Assembly: GCF_900142845.1 (NCBI RefSeq)
Contig: NZ_FSRU01000003.1
Coordinates: 744,001 to 808,000, forward strand
DNA length: 64,000 bases
Direction: 5' to 3'
Origin: Paraburkholderia phenazinium
Lineage (GTDB): Bacteria; Pseudomonadota; Gammaproteobacteria; Burkholderiales; Burkholderiaceae
In this document: positions 61,071 to 64,000 of the stretch, piece by piece
Layout: every line of letters begins with the position of its first letter
Numbering within the stretch: the first letter of the stretch is position 1
The notes under the pieces: model-generated
What the model was told of the DNA's origin: nothing
The model's input: the letters and a program-made list of their open reading frames with translations, nothing else
The model's database searches: none
Position numbers and translations under genes: made by a program

Positions 61071-62066
61071 ATGCTCTCCGAGTTCTCGCTGATCGACCGT
61101 TTTTTCGCGCGCCGTGCCCGAGGCGCGCGCCCCGCTGACGACGGCTCGCTCGGAATTGGCGACGATTGCGCGCTGCTCGCGCCGCGTCCAGGCGAAATGC
61201 TGGCTATTTCGACGGACATGCTGGTCGAAGGACGCCATTTCTTCGCCGATGTCGATCCGCACGCGCTAGGCCACAAGGCCCTGGCGGTGAACCTCTCGGA
61301 CCTGGCGGCGATGGGCGCGCGGCCGCAAGCCTTCACACTCGCGTTCGCGCTGCCGCAGGCCCACGAGGACTGGCTCGCGGCGTTTAGCGACGGTCTTTTT
61401 GCGCTCGCCGAACGCTACGATTGCGAACTGATTGGCGGTGACACCACTGCCGGGCCGCTCAACCTGTGCATCACCGTGTTCGGCAGCGTGCCGCCCGGAC
61501 AGGCGCTGCGCCGCGATGCGGCGCAAGCCGGCGACGACATCTGGATCTCCGGCACGCTCGGCGACGCACGCGCCGGACTCGGCGTGCTGCGCGGCGAGTG
61601 GTCGGCCGATGCCACCGACGCTGCGACATTTCGCCGCGCCCTCGAACGCCCCGAGCCGCGCGTCGCGCTCGGCCTCGCGCTGCGCGGCGTGGCGCGCGCG
61701 GCGCTCGATCTCTCGGACGGTCTCGCCGGCGATCTGCTGCACATCCTCGAACGCTCGCATCTGCAAGCGCAGGTCGCAGTCGACGCGGTGCCGCGCTCGG
61801 CCGCGCTGCGCCGGCTGCCGGCCGAGGTACAACGCCGCTGCACGCTGGCGGGCGGCGACGACTACGAGCTTTGCTTCACGGCGCCCGCAAGCGCGCGTGC
61901 AGCGGTCGAAGCGGCAGGCCGCTCGGTAGCTGTTCCGGTCACCCGGATCGGTACAATAAGCGATCTCCAATCGGCGGCGGACAACCCTGCAATCCGTTGG
62001 CTTGACGCAGCCGGCAGCCCGCTCACCTTGACCTTGCAAGGCTTCGACCATTTCCATGCAGACTGA
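61071..62066 (+). CDS. thiL: Thiamine-monophosphate kinase
   Basis: Phosphorylates thiamine monophosphate to thiamine diphosphate, the active cofactor. The 331-residue protein of the AIR synthase-like superfamily begins with LSEFSLIDRFF and shows GIGDDCALLAPRPGEMLAIS, NLSDLAAMGARPQAFTLAFA, LIGGDTTAGPL and ALDLSDGLAGDLLHI. A TACAAT at 61026-61031 may be the promoter -10. It heads a plus-strand run thiL-pgpA-pncC; its 3' end overlaps pgpA by 11 bases. Confidence 0.96.
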   Translation: MLSEFSLIDRFFARRARGARPADDGSLGIGDDCALLAPRPGEMLAISTDMLVEGRHFFADVDPHALGHKALAVNLSDLAAMGARPQAFTLAFALPQAHEDWLAAFSDGLFALAERYDCELIGGDTTAGPLNLCITVFGSVPPGQALRRDAAQAGDDIWISGTLGDARAGLGVLRGEWSADATDAATFRRALERPEPRVALGLALRGVARAALDLSDGLAGDLLHILERSHLQAQVAVDAVPRSAALRRLPAEVQRRCTLAGGDDYELCFTAPASARAAVEAAGRSVAVPVTRIGTISDLQSAADNPAIRWLDAAGSPLTLTLQGFDHFHAD

Positions 62067-62658
62067 ACCCGCGCTCGGCCCCGCAGACGACTTTCGGGGC
62101 GGCCCTCCGGCCGGCCCGTCGCATGGCGGTCCGTCGGGAGACACGCCCGGCACGCCCGAGCCGCGCCCCTCGCGGCCACGTCGCGCGACCGCCCGTTTCA
62201 TGCTGTCGCATCCGCTGCATCTGATTTCGCTCGGCTTCGGCAGCGGCCTGTCGCCGATCATGCCGGGCACGATGGGCACACTGTTCGCCTGGGCGTCGTT
62301 CGCGGCGCTCAACCGCTATCTGACGGTGCTCGACTGGGGCGTGCTGATCATCGTGGGCTTTTTTGCCGGCATTTCGATCTGCGGCTTCACGGCGAAAAAA
62401 CTCGGCATCGACGATCCATCGCCGGTCGTGTGGGACGAAATCGTCGCGTTCTGGCTGGTGCTGCTGATGGTGACGCCGGTGAGCGTCACCGGCCAGGCAT
62501 GGGCCTTCGTCGTGTTCCGTTTCTTCGACATGGTGAAACCTCCGCCGATCCGTTACTTCGACCGCAGACTGAAAGGCGGCTTTGGCATTATGTTCGATGA
62601 CCTGGTCGCAGCGTTTTTCACCTTGCTGGTGATCGCGCTGTGGCGCATGTCGGTCTAA
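62056..62658 (+). CDS. pgpA: Phosphatidylglycerophosphatase A
   Basis: Removes phosphate from phosphatidylglycerophosphate to give phosphatidylglycerol, at the inner membrane. The 200-residue protein has an N-terminal Pro/Gly-rich extension of about 50 residues, then the PgpA core: LGFGSGLSPIMPGTMGTLFA, DDPSPVVWDEIVAFWLVL and FRFFDMVKPPPIRYFDRR, with metal-binding Asp/Glu in WDEIV and the FFDMVKP segment. It overlaps thiL by 11 bases, a pairing common in proteobacteria, and pncC follows. Confidence 0.95.
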   Translation: MQTEPALGPADDFRGGPPAGPSHGGPSGDTPGTPEPRPSRPRRATARFMLSHPLHLISLGFGSGLSPIMPGTMGTLFAWASFAALNRYLTVLDWGVLIIVGFFAGISICGFTAKKLGIDDPSPVVWDEIVAFWLVLLMVTPVSVTGQAWAFVVFRFFDMVKPPPIRYFDRRLKGGFGIMFDDLVAAFFTLLVIALWRMSV

Positions 62659-62683
62659 CCGTCTCACGTTTTCGGACTTACGC

Positions 62684-63184
62684 ATGGCTACCGATTCCGT
62701 CGTTCACCAACTCGCTATCCGCGTGAGCAACCGGTTGCGCGACGAACGCCTGATGCTCGTGACCGCCGAGTCCTGCACGGGCGGCATGGTCGCGACCGCG
62801 ATCACCGATATCTCCGGCAGCAGCGGCTGGTTCGAGCGGGGCTTCGTCACCTATTCGAATCAGGCCAAGAGCGAGATGATCGGCGTGCCGGCCGATCTGA
62901 TCGAAAAGCACGGCGCGGTCAGCGAACCGGTCGCCCGCGCGATGGCCGAAGGGGCGCTGCGCAATAGCCGGGCGCAGGTGTCGCTGTCGATCACCGGCGT
63001 GGCGGGCCCCGCCGGCGGCACCGAGAGCAAGCCGGTCGGCACCGTGTCGTTCGGCTGGAGCAACCGCTTGCATACCGCCGTCGAAACGATGGTGTTCAAG
63101 GGTGACCGCGAGAAGATCCGCACCCAGGCGGCCGCGCATGCGCTGCGTGGGGTGCTGGCGTTGCTTGATGAGCGCGAGCGCTAA
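62684..63184 (+). CDS. pncC: Nicotinamide-nucleotide amidohydrolase (CinA C-terminal family)
   Basis: Hydrolyses nicotinamide mononucleotide to nicotinic acid mononucleotide for NAD recycling. The 166 residues are a stand-alone CinA C-terminal domain: LVTAESCTGGMVATAITDIS, SSGWFERGFVTYSNQAKSEM, GAVSEPVARAMAEGAL and ITGVAGPAGGTESKPVGTVS are diagnostic. It begins 25 bases after pgpA in the same direction and is probably in one operon with it. Confidence 0.94.
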   Translation: MATDSVVHQLAIRVSNRLRDERLMLVTAESCTGGMVATAITDISGSSGWFERGFVTYSNQAKSEMIGVPADLIEKHGAVSEPVARAMAEGALRNSRAQVSLSITGVAGPAGGTESKPVGTVSFGWSNRLHTAVETMVFKGDREKIRTQAAAHALRGVLALLDERER

Positions 63185-63193
63185 ACACCGACT

Positions 63194-63712
63194 ATGCCGA
63201 CTCCCGACCTTGCCAAAGACGAACTGATCCGCCGCTTCGATCTGAAGCCGCATCCCGAGGGCGGTTTTTTCCGCGAAACCTATCGCTCGAGCGCGACCGT
63301 GAACCGCGATGGGTCGGGCGAGACGCGCTCGGCGTCGACGGCGATCTATTACCTGCTATGCGACGGTGCGCATTCCGCGTGGCATCGGATCAGGTCCGAC
63401 GAAGTCTGGCATTTCTATGCCGGTGAACCGTTGCTTGTCCATGTGCTCGACGAAGCGGGCAAGCTGATCACGCATCGGCTAGGCAATCCGCTGACTCATC
63501 CGGGTAGCGTGTTTCAGGCCGTCGTGCCAGCGGGGTTGTGGTTTGCAGCGGAGTGCGAGAATCCGGCGACGTTCGCGCTGGTGGGCTGCACTGTGGCGCC
63601 GGGATTCGAGTTCAGCGAGTTCGAGTTGGCTGAGGTCGACGCGCTGCGCAGCGCGTATCCAACGCATGCGGAATTCATCGCGCGGCTGGGGCCGGCGGAC
63701 CGCCCCGCCTAA
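63194..63712 (+). CDS. Cupin-fold DUF985 protein
   Basis: A 172-residue protein of the DUF985 cupin family. The opening DLKPHPEGGFFRETYRSS-like sequence, then STAIYYLLCDGAHSAWHRIR, DEVWHFYAGEPLLVHVLDEA and FQAVVPAGLWFAAECENPAT, mark the beta-barrel with possible metal-binding histidines. Its function is unknown. It starts nine bases after pncC and may be the last gene of the thiL operon. Confidence 0.9.
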   Translation: MPTPDLAKDELIRRFDLKPHPEGGFFRETYRSSATVNRDGSGETRSASTAIYYLLCDGAHSAWHRIRSDEVWHFYAGEPLLVHVLDEAGKLITHRLGNPLTHPGSVFQAVVPAGLWFAAECENPATFALVGCTVAPGFEFSEFELAEVDALRSAYPTHAEFIARLGPADRPA

Positions 63713-63763
63713 ATAAAGCGGACGATCGCGGCTACCGCTTGAACGCCGGCAGCCGCTCGCCCA

Positions 63764-64000
63764 TCACCGATACGCGTTAATCCGATCGCGCGTCTCTTGT
63801 GCAGCCTTCGCCGCCGCCTGACCGAAGTCCTCGCCCTTACCGGCGTAGATAATCGCGCGCGACGAGTTGATCAGCATCCCGGTGCCCGCCGCCGTGCGGC
63901 CGGCGTTCACCGTTGCTTCGACATCGCCGCCCTGCGCGCCGATGCCCGGAATCAGCAGCGGCATCTCGCCCACGATCCCGCGCACAACTTCGATCTCCTT
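63764..64000 (-). CDS. pyrF: Orotidine 5'-phosphate decarboxylase, 3' end only
   Basis: The window holds only the last 78 codons; the gene continues past the right edge. The segment [20 protein letters not shown], then [20 protein letters not shown], is the C-terminal phosphate-binding part of PyrF of the longer (type 2) subfamily. The enzyme makes UMP from orotidine monophosphate. The frame is open without interruption to base 64000. Confidence 0.92.
   Translation of the reverse strand, partial: KEIEVVRGIVGEMPLLIPGIGAQGGDVEATVNAGRTAAGTGMLINSSRAIIYAGKGEDFGQAAAKAAQETRDRINAYR

Overview
The window reads as a chromosomal segment of a high-GC betaproteobacterium of the Burkholderia/Paraburkholderia group. 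The pointers are the codon bias (long open antisense frames everywhere), the block bamE-dapB-exbB-exbD-leuS-lptE-holA-proA-hemJ next to a divergent fur, a MaeB malic enzyme fused to a phosphotransacetylase-like domain, and an ESPR-type trimeric autotransporter. The genus is inferred from protein character and gene order, not from a marker gene. No rRNA, tRNA, integrase, transposase or CRISPR array was seen.

Layout. 1-9.7 kb: DUF3025 protein and pyrC (minus), a class II glutamine amidotransferase (plus), glutamate/aspartate ABC transporter parts gltI and gltL with no permease genes between them, gdhA, a HypT-like LysR regulator and divergent purB. 9.9-27.4 kb: an insecticidal-type Tc toxin locus, with TcB and TcC (RHS) on the minus strand, a two-gene TcA on the plus strand, and a LysR regulator after it. 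27.4-33.5 kb: a gluconate/Entner-Doudoroff module (gntP-gntK, edd-eda, divergent hexR) with HexR-like operators placed in the promoters. 33.5-36.5 kb: a trimeric autotransporter adhesin. 37-47 kb: the housekeeping block for heme (hemJ), proline (proA), DNA polymerase III delta (holA), LPS export (lptE), leuS, ExbB/ExbD, lysine (dapB), outer membrane assembly (bamE) and fur. 47.3-51.3 kb: an ureide operon (dctA-family carrier, allantoicase, ureidoglycolate lyase) with a divergent FCD-type GntR regulator and a perfect 17-bp operator-like palindrome. 51.4-64 kb: gapA-tkt, speE, a VOC protein, rsmE, a secreted guanyl-type RNase with a barstar-like inhibitor, a candidate small RNA, maeB, thiL-pgpA-pncC, a DUF985 cupin, and the truncated 3' end of pyrF.

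How the genes fit together. gntP, gntK, edd and eda take external gluconate to pyruvate and glyceraldehyde-3-phosphate, and gapA/tkt handle the products. GltI/GltL and GdhA concern glutamate. Alc and AllA turn allantoate into glyoxylate and urea. The most unusual region is the Tc toxin locus: the TcC C-terminal tail has a GNAT acetyltransferase-like pattern, one TcA half carries a LamG-like insert, and the other has a long AT-rich insert where receptor-binding domains sit in known TcA proteins. The same segments look AT-richer than their surroundings, which fits horizontal acquisition or rapid exchange.
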